A DNA stretch of 64,000 bases, from positions 496,001 through 560,000 of the forward strand of contig NZ_OY762268.1 of the NCBI RefSeq assembly GCF_963665245.1, given 5' to 3'. The notes beneath the pieces were generated by a model. That model did not search any database. It was not told the DNA's origin and saw only the letters and a program-made list of their open reading frames with translations. The DNA comes from an uncultured Paludibaculum sp. (lineage in GTDB: Bacteria > Acidobacteriota > Terriglobia > Bryobacterales > Bryobacteraceae). Below are positions 16,429 through 24,004 of the stretch, one piece after another. The position numbers were made by a program, and so were the translations under genes. The number at the start of each line of letters is the position of its first letter. Position 1 is the stretch's first letter.

Positions 16429-19400
16429 TCAGTTCACCTGTCTGGAGCGGGTGCCGGATTCATGCAGTGCGCGCAGCAGGCGCAACGCGGGGCGTGTGTT
16501 GTACAGCTTCTGGTAATCGCGGTACTCGGCCGAGTCCGGGTAGTGCTGACCCGCCGGATAGGGATAGGCGCTCATGCCATGAAATGGCAGCGGCTCGACG
16601 GTCTGGGAGTACGCCGTGTTCGCGTCGCGGTCTTTCGCCCAGCCGTCCACTTTCAGCAGCCAGTCGCGCCGCCAGCCCGATGGCAGTGCGGGCAGCGCCT
16701 GGCCGTCAAACTTCAATTGAACTTCGTCTCCTGAGCCCATCACCACGAGTTTGTCGTCCACCTCCCGCAGCAGCGGAGTGACCGCGCCGTACCGTGTGTA
16801 CAGCCCCGGCGTTGGGTTCCAATTCGAGGTGACCGCCGGATTTGCATAGAAGAACCGCTCCGGCTGCTTCCGCTCCGGATCGACCACGTTCTTTGAGAAA
16901 CCGCGGAAATGGAGGTCAGTCTGCCCCGCCGCCAGTTCGGTCATCCGGACCTGCGGTGCCGCGTTCGTTTCGCTCAGAAAGATCTCGTCCCAATACAGGC
17001 AGAGGTTCGTCACGATCCGTACCTCCCGCGAATTGCCCAGGAACTTGCCGGTCAAATCGACAGCGATCGTCTTGGGTTTGCCAGCCGGCATTCCCATGTC
17101 CTCGATCACCGTAACCCATTGCCCTGTCTTGTCTCTTACCTGGAGCTGGGGTGTCACCAAACCGGCCGGAGTCCGCTGCGACTCGCCCCGGAAGGTCGAG
17201 CCGTCGGCCCAATCCACCCAGCCGCTCATGATCAAAACCGCCCGGTTGTCCTTCGTTGCCTGACCGAAGTCGAGCTCCAAAGTGTGCATCGCCGCGACGT
17301 TCTGTAGATCGCGCCGGAAGCCATCGGGGTAGCGCCCATCACGCTTGAGCACCGCTGAGGTCACATCGCGCTGTCCGTCTTCCGTGGCTTTGTTCGGGTA
17401 GACGCGATTCGTCACGCCGAACAGCCGGAAGTCCGGGAAGGGCGGAGACTTCCACTTGTCGTTCGTGAAGACCTCCTGGCTGGCCGGGTGATCCAGGGCG
17501 ATCAGCTTCACCTGATCGAGATAGGTGACTTCGCTCAACTCCTCGGTAATCCTGACCTCGTACTGCCCGTTCACCGCCTTGAGCTGATCCCCGCGAATCG
17601 AGAGGAACTCGTCGTGGTCCACCGGGAAGTACTTCCCGTCGCCCGACGAGGCGCCCAGCGGCGCGACGCCAAGCGTATCGGTGATGAACTCGAACTCGGT
17701 GCCATTCCAGGTCCAAATCGTCGGGCACGATCCCGAAAGCCGCTGCGCCTCCTCGAACTTCAGCGCCGCGCCGGCCTTCTGCTTCATCTCGTTCTGAATC
17801 ATGCCGTTGGGCCAGGTGATGCGGATGGTGTCCACTTCCTTGGTGCCGCGCACGCCCAGGCTCAGCGGATAGCCACGGTACATCTGCTTCTGATACAGCG
17901 CCCCGGCCTTCACCTCGACCTCGGTGCCCGCCGCCAGCTTCAGGTTCTTGACCCCGGTCAAGGCGACGCGGGTCCAGCCGGACTTCGTCGCTGTCTGATT
18001 GATCAACCGCTGCACCGTCCCGTCCGGCAGCAGCGCCGCGGCATCCACTAGTCCGTCGCCATCGAAATCGGCCGAGGCGAAGGTGACGGCATCTGCAGGC
18101 AGTCCCACGGGCTTCTCCTGCGTGGTGAACTTCGACTGCCCCCGGTTGCGATAGGCCGCGCCGGCAGCCAGAGTGTCCAGCAAGCCCCGATTCTCGAAAT
18201 CCCCTAGAGCAAAACCGCCCCTGGCGGGCCATGTCGAAATGGCTTCGAACGTTCCGGCATGATTCAGCGCGGCTCCGCCGTTCCAGACCAGGTCGAGCTC
18301 CGAATCGTTGTTCAGATCCGCTACCACCAAACCAGTGGCGGCTTGTGGCAGCGCGTCGAGATCGCGCGCCGCGTACTGCCCGGCCAACCGGTCCTTATAT
18401 AGGACCGACTTGCGATCGGCGTACGAGACGATCATGTCGTGCGACTTGGTGTCCGGAATCACCCGGACCTCCACGCCCGCGACGGCCGTACCCGAAGCGA
18501 ACGGCAACTCGGCGGTATGGTCTTCGAAACCGCCAGGTATCTGGTTCCGCAGGAGCTTGGTCTGCGCGCCCAGCAGCACCAAGTCCAGATCGTAGTCGTG
18601 GTCGTAGTCGACCCATAACGCGGACTCGTACCTGCCGGGCGGCAACTCGAGCCCCTTCTTGAAGCCCGTCTTCGAGTTCTCCAGGAGGACTGCGCCCGTC
18701 TTCGTTAGGACACACAGATCCATCAGCCCATCATTGTTATAGTCGCCGGGCACCGCCGCCAACACGCCATGCAGTCCGCTCAAGGCGGGCTGCGGCACCG
18801 GCGTGAGTCCCTTACGAAACAAAGCCAAACCGCCGTCGGCAACCACCAGCAAGTCGGTCGACCCAGTCCCGTCCGCGTCGATCACCTGCAGGGAAGCACC
18901 GGCCGGCGCGAACTTGCCGGGCAGCGTTGTTGCGGAGAACTTCAGCGCGCCGGGCACTGGAGCCCCGGTCGCCAGTGCGCCGTCCACTGGATCCAATATC
19001 TCGGAGTACAGGCTCCACTCGACGTCTTCATTGCCCGTGCCGGCGTCGTCGTGAACCTTCTTCAAAGCCTGGAAGCGGCCCAACTCCGTTTTGGCTTTGG
19101 CCGGTTCGCTCTGCTGCCGGTAATAGTTGAAAAGCTGGAAATGAGGAGCCGCGAAGTTCGGGTCCAACTGTGCGCTGAGTTCGAACTTCCTGTTGGCATC
19201 GTCCAGCCGGCCCATCGCCTTATAGAGGACGCCCAGGTTGTACTCGGTGATGGGTTCGCCCGGCACCATCTTGGCCATCTGCTCCAACTGGGCAATGGCC
19301 TTCTCCGACTCGCCCATCTTCTTGTATTCAATGCCCAGATTGAACCATGTGTGCGGGATCTTCGGATCGAGCTTCTGGACAGCTTGCAGTTCGGCCATGC

Positions 19401-19653
19401 CCTCGGCGCCCTTGCCGGCCCGCAGCAGCGAGAGGGCGAAGTTCAAACGGTCCATCGTCGAGCCCGGATTCAGTTTGACGGCCTGCCTAAACTGTTCTAC
19501 TGCTTGGGCTTGTGTGGTTGGATTCTCGTAGTAGGCCTTCCCAAGCGTGCGGAGCCGCAGCAACTGCTCCGAGGTGTTCTGTGCCGGCAGTACAAGCACC
19601 AGGCCGGCGAGCGCAACCAGGCCCCCGCCTAAGAACAGACCCCGTAAGTTCAT
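16429..19653 (-). CDS. Secreted TPR and FG-GAP repeat protein
   Basis: 1074 residues. The signal segment GLFLGGGLVALAGLVLVLPAQ is followed by TPRs (about residues 25-200) and then propeller-type repeats with DxDxDGxxD-like loops (DADGTGSTDL, DYNNDGLMDL, DYDHDYDLDL, DLNNDSELDL, DFDGDGLVDA). A block resembling ASPIC/UnbV (IRITWPNGMIQNE) and a long C-terminal region rich in beta strands complete it. ATG 19653 is chosen because the signal peptide begins there; an earlier start at 19683 adds ten residues with no signal character. First gene of the module with the pentaheme cytochrome and the ASPIC protein. Confidence 0.85.
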   Translation of the reverse strand: MNLRGLFLGGGLVALAGLVLVLPAQNTSEQLLRLRTLGKAYYENPTTQAQAVEQFRQAVKLNPGSTMDRLNFALSLLRAGKGAEGMAELQAVQKLDPKIPHTWFNLGIEYKKMGESEKAIAQLEQMAKMVPGEPITEYNLGVLYKAMGRLDDANRKFELSAQLDPNFAAPHFQLFNYYRQQSEPAKAKTELGRFQALKKVHDDAGTGNEDVEWSLYSEILDPVDGALATGAPVPGALKFSATTLPGKFAPAGASLQVIDADGTGSTDLLVVADGGLALFRKGLTPVPQPALSGLHGVLAAVPGDYNNDGLMDLCVLTKTGAVLLENSKTGFKKGLELPPGRYESALWVDYDHDYDLDLVLLGAQTKLLRNQIPGGFEDHTAELPFASGTAVAGVEVRVIPDTKSHDMIVSYADRKSVLYKDRLAGQYAARDLDALPQAATGLVVADLNNDSELDLVWNGGAALNHAGTFEAISTWPARGGFALGDFENRGLLDTLAAGAAYRNRGQSKFTTQEKPVGLPADAVTFASADFDGDGLVDAAALLPDGTVQRLINQTATKSGWTRVALTGVKNLKLAAGTEVEVKAGALYQKQMYRGYPLSLGVRGTKEVDTIRITWPNGMIQNEMKQKAGAALKFEEAQRLSGSCPTIWTWNGTEFEFITDTLGVAPLGASSGDGKYFPVDHDEFLSIRGDQLKAVNGQYEVRITEELSEVTYLDQVKLIALDHPASQEVFTNDKWKSPPFPDFRLFGVTNRVYPNKATEDGQRDVTSAVLKRDGRYPDGFRRDLQNVAAMHTLELDFGQATKDNRAVLIMSGWVDWADGSTFRGESQRTPAGLVTPQLQVRDKTGQWVTVIEDMGMPAGKPKTIAVDLTGKFLGNSREVRIVTNLCLYWDEIFLSETNAAPQVRMTELAAGQTDLHFRGFSKNVVDPERKQPERFFYANPAVTSNWNPTPGLYTRYGAVTPLLREVDDKLVVMGSGDEVQLKFDGQALPALPSGWRRDWLLKVDGWAKDRDANTAYSQTVEPLPFHGMSAYPYPAGQHYPDSAEYRDYQKLYNTRPALRLLRALHESGTRSRQVN

Positions 19654-19706
19654 TCCAAGTATTGAGACACAATGTGGAAACAATGGTCAATAACATGACC
19701 CTACTA

Positions 19707-19732
19707 GTCCGCCGGAGGTATCCCCGGCGGAC
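19707..19732. repeat. Perfect 9-bp inverted repeat in intergenic gap
   Basis: GTCCGCCGG (19707-19715) pairs perfectly with CCGGCGGAC (19724-19732) over an 8-base loop, just after the CHRD gene stop. No T-tract follows on the minus strand, so it may be a weak terminator or an mRNA end stabiliser. Confidence 0.5.
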
Positions 19733-19743
19733 CAGTTCGACCT

Positions 19744-21813
19744 CTACTGCACAGGCACGGTTACTGCGTTGGAAGTCACCGCATTCCCACCGACCGTCTG
19801 GGTGATGGTCACCTGATTGTTCCCACTCGCGTTCGGCACCACCACGAGCACGGCATACACGCCAGCCTGACCCGGCAGCATCGCCGCACCCACCACCGTT
19901 GCATCCGTGGTTCCGAACTTCACCGTCGGGCTGGGCAGAACGTAGGCGAAGGCATCAGCCGTCGCATACTGCCCCGTCTCCATCGGGGGCAGGGTCAATC
20001 CCAGATTCGTCCCTACGATGCCGATCTGCTCGCCTGGCACCGCCGGGCTTTCCGGGCGCACCAGCGTCAGGTCGCTGTTGTGGAACGCGATGCCGCCGAT
20101 CTTGTCGAAGAACAAGGCCGGCGCCACCGAGGCCACCTTAATACTGGAGGCATCGCTGGATCCGCCGGACGTCACCACCGTCACCGACTGCGCCCCGAAC
20201 GAGACATCGGCTGGCACCTGGGCGACGATGTATTCGGTGGGCACCAACGCACTGTCTCGGGCCAACACGATGATCGCCGCCGGCTTGTCCCCAATCAGTA
20301 CCGTCGTCCCATTCAGGTGTAGCGGCGCCTTCGACTCATAGCCTGCCTCGTTGCCCGTGGCGCTCAGCAGATTGCTGCCGAATACCGTCACCCAACCCAG
20401 GGGTGCCACGGTTGTGTTAGTCGGGTCGCTCACCCCGCTGATCACGGCGGAAATGACCGGCTTGTCCAGCATTGGGCCGGTCTGATTGCGGAAGACGCCG
20501 CCCGGGAAGTCAGAAGTGTGCACGTTGAAGTAGGTGCTGTGCGGATCGATGGAAACCTGGTTCATCGACCGGATGGCCAGATCGCTCGATTGCACATTCT
20601 GCCGGTAGACGTTGCCAAAACCCGTCGGGCTCACCGGTTGGTTAGCGGCGGATAGTCCGGAGTTGATGACCACGGGCCCGTTAGCGCCAGCCGCGCCGTC
20701 GTGAATGTGAGTGCCCGTAACCTGGACGCTGCCAGGAAACGTGTAGTTCACGTCGAAGACCGCGACGCCGGCCACAATCCAGCCTTCGTTGTTCCGCAGC
20801 GTGTGCATGGTGAAGGACGCGCCAGCCGAGGCATCAATGTTGGTGGCCGGAACCTCATTCGTCGTCAGCAGTTGCGTCTGGAAGACCATCTTGTCCGTGG
20901 AGCGTAGTTGGCCGCGAATCGCCCCGCCCGAATTCACCGTCGTGTGCATGTTCACGTAGTACCGCGACGGCGCCACGAACAGACCGGCGACCGCCGCAGC
21001 CTGATTCCCATTGGCCGGATCAATCTGGACCTCGTATTTCAGATTCCCGCCCGTGGCGTTGGCGGCCACTGGTCCAGCGAGTCCCGTGTTGATTACAACG
21101 CCCGCGTTCACGCCGGCCGGGCCGTTGTGAATGTGGAATCCGGTGAAGTTCGTCCCCTCGGGGAAGCCCGAGTAGTTCGCGTCAAATATGACTTCGGCGG
21201 AAATCGGGAACCCGTCGGCATTCCGGGCGGCGATCACGGTGATCGCGCAAGTCGCCTTGGCCGTGCTGTCCGCGATGGCCGGCACTTCGTTACCGGGGTT
21301 CATCAGGCCCATCAGAACCAATTTTTCGGCCGGTAGCAGTTGGCCGCGCAGTTCGCCGGAAGGGTTACGCGCGGTATGCATGTTCAGGTAGAAGCCGGAA
21401 GGGTTCGCGACCAGATCGCGCAAGGCCGTGAGGCCGTTGGTGTTGGTGGGCGGAACCGGCCCCTGCAGGGAAAGGACGCCGGTGGTCGCGTCGGCCACCG
21501 GACTGGAAAGTGTGGAATCGATCACCACCGGGCCGTTGGCGGTAGCGGCGCCGCGGTGGATGTGCATCGCCGTGATGTTCGAGGTCACGGCCAGTTTGTA
21601 GACCGACTTGAAGTCGACGGCTCCACTGACAATCTGCCCCGAGGCGTCACGGGAAACGTGCACCAGGACGGTGGCTACCGCGGTGGAGGCATCTCCGGAA
21701 ATCGCGGGCAGCTCATTCAGGGAAGAGAGGTTGACGCGGAACGGAATTGTTTCGACGGACTGCGCGGCCGTCGAAAGGGCGAGAGCGAAACCAAGGAAGA
21801 GAGTTTTTTTCAT
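19744..21813 (-). CDS. Secreted triple-CHRD protein with Solibacter-type C-terminal domain
   Basis: 689 residues. Signal peptide MKKTLFLGFALALSTAAQ. Three CHRD-type domains begin near residues 20, 145 and 275; each carries NE(L/V)PAI or NEVPATN, then MHIHRGAA / FHIHNGPAG / THIHDGAAG, then YFNVHT / YVNMHT signatures. The last 220 residues include the pattern seen in the Solibacter uncharacterized C-terminal domain (TIGR03437 by recall): PALFFDKIGGIAF...GEQIGIVGTNLG...VVVPNASGNNQVTI. ATG 21813 is used because the signal peptide starts there. CHRD domains occur in chordin and in bacterial secreted proteins of unknown function. The C-terminal domain is lineage-restricted and supports the organism call. 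Confidence 0.88.
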   Translation of the reverse strand: MKKTLFLGFALALSTAAQSVETIPFRVNLSSLNELPAISGDASTAVATVLVHVSRDASGQIVSGAVDFKSVYKLAVTSNITAMHIHRGAATANGPVVIDSTLSSPVADATTGVLSLQGPVPPTNTNGLTALRDLVANPSGFYLNMHTARNPSGELRGQLLPAEKLVLMGLMNPGNEVPAIADSTAKATCAITVIAARNADGFPISAEVIFDANYSGFPEGTNFTGFHIHNGPAGVNAGVVINTGLAGPVAANATGGNLKYEVQIDPANGNQAAAVAGLFVAPSRYYVNMHTTVNSGGAIRGQLRSTDKMVFQTQLLTTNEVPATNIDASAGASFTMHTLRNNEGWIVAGVAVFDVNYTFPGSVQVTGTHIHDGAAGANGPVVINSGLSAANQPVSPTGFGNVYRQNVQSSDLAIRSMNQVSIDPHSTYFNVHTSDFPGGVFRNQTGPMLDKPVISAVISGVSDPTNTTVAPLGWVTVFGSNLLSATGNEAGYESKAPLHLNGTTVLIGDKPAAIIVLARDSALVPTEYIVAQVPADVSFGAQSVTVVTSGGSSDASSIKVASVAPALFFDKIGGIAFHNSDLTLVRPESPAVPGEQIGIVGTNLGLTLPPMETGQYATADAFAYVLPSPTVKFGTTDATVVGAAMLPGQAGVYAVLVVVPNASGNNQVTITQTVGGNAVTSNAVTVPVQ

Positions 21814-21857
21814 GGTCGGAAGCATCCCGGAAAGACCGAACGTTGACCCAGGTAGCT

Positions 21858-21884
21858 CCAACTGGTGGAACTACCGCCAGTTGG
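21858..21884. promoter_or_regulatory. Inverted repeat upstream of the CHRD gene
   Basis: 11-base arms (21858-21868, 21874-21884) with one mismatch and a 5-base loop; the inner CCAACTGG/CCAGTTGG is perfect. It lies 45 bases upstream of the CHRD ATG and about 90 bases upstream of the divergent gene at 21974, so it could be a shared operator or a leader hairpin. No regulator is known. Confidence 0.35.
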
Positions 21885-21973
21885 GACAGCCTCTTAGAGG
21901 TGAACAGAACAGAAAAGATTCATCGAATGAGTGGGATCGGGCATAATGGAGGGAGTCCGTTCGAGAGAGGCTC

Positions 21974-22423
21974 ATGTTCTTCAAGCGCGAAAAAGCAAAA
22001 GAATCCACTTTTTCCACCCAACTGGACAGGTTGCGCAGCGCCGGCTACACGGTGGAAGCATCCGGCAGCCAAACCAGGGTTGTCAAAGGCAAACTGGGCG
22101 CTTTGGTCCAGGCACGCGCCGACGTGGATAATGATGACCAGAACCTCGCGCTGTGTGAGGTTGGGCTTGTCGTCGGGTCCGAACTCGCCCTGCTCACCGA
22201 CCTCGGCTTCCAGAAGATCTTCATGACGCCCAGCGGCAAGAAGATGCCCGCCCTCGCCGAGCATCTCGTGGCCCTGCACGATTTCGAGGAGGATCTCCGG
22301 GAAGCGGCCGGCCTGACCAGCCTCTACAATCACGGCTTGGGCACCACGAACGAAAAGCATCTCTACGATCGTGTGAAGGATCGTGACCACGGCGTGCCCA
22401 AGCGCGCGTGGGAAACCAACTAA
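21974..22423 (+). CDS. Hypothetical protein, 149 aa
   Basis: Small soluble protein without signal or membrane segment and no motif I recognise. A GAGAGAGG ribosome binding site lies just before the ATG. The N-terminal third (FSTQLDRLRSAGYTVEA) looks like a short alpha/beta domain; the C-terminal half is rich in charged residues and ends in HGVPKRAWETN. The gene is divergent from the CHRD gene and lies ten bases before the M14 peptidase gene, so the two are probably co-transcribed. Function unknown. Confidence 0.75.
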   Translation: MFFKREKAKESTFSTQLDRLRSAGYTVEASGSQTRVVKGKLGALVQARADVDNDDQNLALCEVGLVVGSELALLTDLGFQKIFMTPSGKKMPALAEHLVALHDFEEDLREAAGLTSLYNHGLGTTNEKHLYDRVKDRDHGVPKRAWETN

Positions 22424-22432
22424 GCCTCCATC

Positions 22433-23620
22433 ATGTTGGCCCTGCTGTTGGCCGCCGTCACCGTGTCCACCGCCTTTGAAGGGGGCAATCTCGGCAAAGT
22501 CGAGACGGTGGCTCCGGACCATCTTCGTTGCGCGGTGAAAGGCCAGGCTGACCAGAACGGCCGGAACCGCCAAGCGAACTGGTATTACTTCGAGCTCAAG
22601 AACCTCCCCTCCGGTTCGTTCCGCTTCGATTTGACCGACTTGGTGGGCGAGTATAACTTCAAGCCCGGTAGCCATGCCGTCACCAAGGGTACGCGGCCTG
22701 TCTACAGCTACGACGGCGGCCGCACCTGGAATCACTTCACGGACGATCAGGTTTCCTGGAACGATACAGCCAAGGAGCTCTCGGTCCGGTTCACACCCGC
22801 AAAGGCGGTGATCCGAATTGCGCACACGGCGCCGTACACCCAAATAGACCTGGAAGTATTACATAAGGAGCTCGCGGCTAAACCATACTTTCATCAGGAG
22901 ATTATTGGCAAGAGCGTGCATGGTCGACCCATTCCGTTATGGACCATCACCGATCCGCAGGCGCCTGAATCAGGCAAGAGGGTGATCTGGTGGATGGTGC
23001 GTCAGCATGCCTGGGAGACAGGCACCTCGTGGGTCCTCGAAGGTGGATTGCGACGCTTGGCAGCCGATACCCCTGACTCGGCGTCACTCCGCAAGCGTTT
23101 CATCTTCAAGATCCTTCCCTGCCCCGATCCCGATGGCATGGCCGAGGGCGCGGTGCGCTTCAACGCCAACGGCTATGACATAAACAGAAATTGGGACGCG
23201 ATCGACCCCATCCTGATGCCGGAGATCGCGGCCCAACGAAAGGCTGTTATCGGCTGGGTGGATGGCGGCCATCAAATCGATCTTTTCCTGTCCATGCACA
23301 ACACGGAGTCGGTCGACTACATCGACGGCCCCCTTGCCGCATTGCGCCCGACGGCCGATCGGTTCCAGCGCCTGCTGAATGAGAAGACCGTCTTCTACGC
23401 ACCCAACGGACCGCGTGACGCCGGTGAATCGACGACGCCCGGCATGAAGGGGCGCAAAACGGTCCATCAGGAACTGTTTGCCGCACGCAAGATCCCAGCG
23501 TTTCTCATGGAGCAGATGGTGGAGAGGCACCCACTTCTGAAGCGGCCGCCAACCGTGCAGGACCGGCTGGAATTCGGCGCGGCCCTGGTCGACGTCCTCA
23601 CGCAAACCGTTGAGCCCTGA
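22433..23620 (+). CDS. M14-family zinc carboxypeptidase
   Basis: 395 residues. A short hydrophobic N-terminus (MLALLLAAVTVSTAFEG) suggests export. The first 130 residues form a beta-sandwich like the N-domain of cytosolic-carboxypeptidase-type M14 enzymes. The zinc ligands read as HAWE (His192, Glu195) and a third His289 in FLSMHNTE; the substrate-binding Asn-Arg pair is seen in DINRNWD. The final region (QMVERHPLLKRP) may carry the catalytic Glu. It meets the convergent PspC gene with no intergenic base. Expected to remove C-terminal residues from peptides, possibly in cell-wall or nutrient peptide turnover. Confidence 0.85.
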   Translation: MLALLLAAVTVSTAFEGGNLGKVETVAPDHLRCAVKGQADQNGRNRQANWYYFELKNLPSGSFRFDLTDLVGEYNFKPGSHAVTKGTRPVYSYDGGRTWNHFTDDQVSWNDTAKELSVRFTPAKAVIRIAHTAPYTQIDLEVLHKELAAKPYFHQEIIGKSVHGRPIPLWTITDPQAPESGKRVIWWMVRQHAWETGTSWVLEGGLRRLAADTPDSASLRKRFIFKILPCPDPDGMAEGAVRFNANGYDINRNWDAIDPILMPEIAAQRKAVIGWVDGGHQIDLFLSMHNTESVDYIDGPLAALRPTADRFQRLLNEKTVFYAPNGPRDAGESTTPGMKGRKTVHQELFAARKIPAFLMEQMVERHPLLKRPPTVQDRLEFGAALVDVLTQTVEP

Positions 23621-23941
23621 TCAGGCGGCCGTCTGGAACGAACGGACGTCGTCCCGGGGCATGCAGATCCAGCCGATGATGTAGGCCAGCAGCCCGCAAC
23701 CGTGCACCACAAAGCAGCCGAGGAACACCACCCGGACCAAGGTCACATCCCAGCCAAAGTGCCGGGCGAGGCCGGCGCACACCCCGGCGATCTTCTTGTT
23801 GGCCATGTCGCGGGAAAGAGGTCGTTGGGGCTGGAACGGGGGTGGGGCTGCACTCGCCGCGGGACCGCCCGCTGATTTTCCGCACTGGCCGCAAAAACGA
23901 GCCTGATCGTTCATTTCGGTTCCGCATTGCGTGCAGTACAT
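23621..23941 (-). CDS. Zinc-ribbon PspC-domain protein
   Basis: 106 residues. Two CxxC pairs at the N-terminus (CTQCG and CGQCG) form a zinc-ribbon. After a proline-rich linker comes a PspC domain: KKIAGVCAGLARHFGWD then a membrane segment VVFLGCFVVHGCGLLAYIIGWICMP. PspC-type proteins are membrane stress-response components; with an N-terminal ribbon they are frequent small proteins in acidobacteria. No psp operon partner is adjacent. Confidence 0.88.
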   Translation of the reverse strand: MYCTQCGTEMNDQARFCGQCGKSAGGPAASAAPPPFQPQRPLSRDMANKKIAGVCAGLARHFGWDVTLVRVVFLGCFVVHGCGLLAYIIGWICMPRDDVRSFQTAA

Positions 23942-24004
23942 CTTGGATCTCCTTGCATCTACAGATACGGAGCACCCGCGCGCCTTGTTCCGGGAATCGG
24001 ACGA

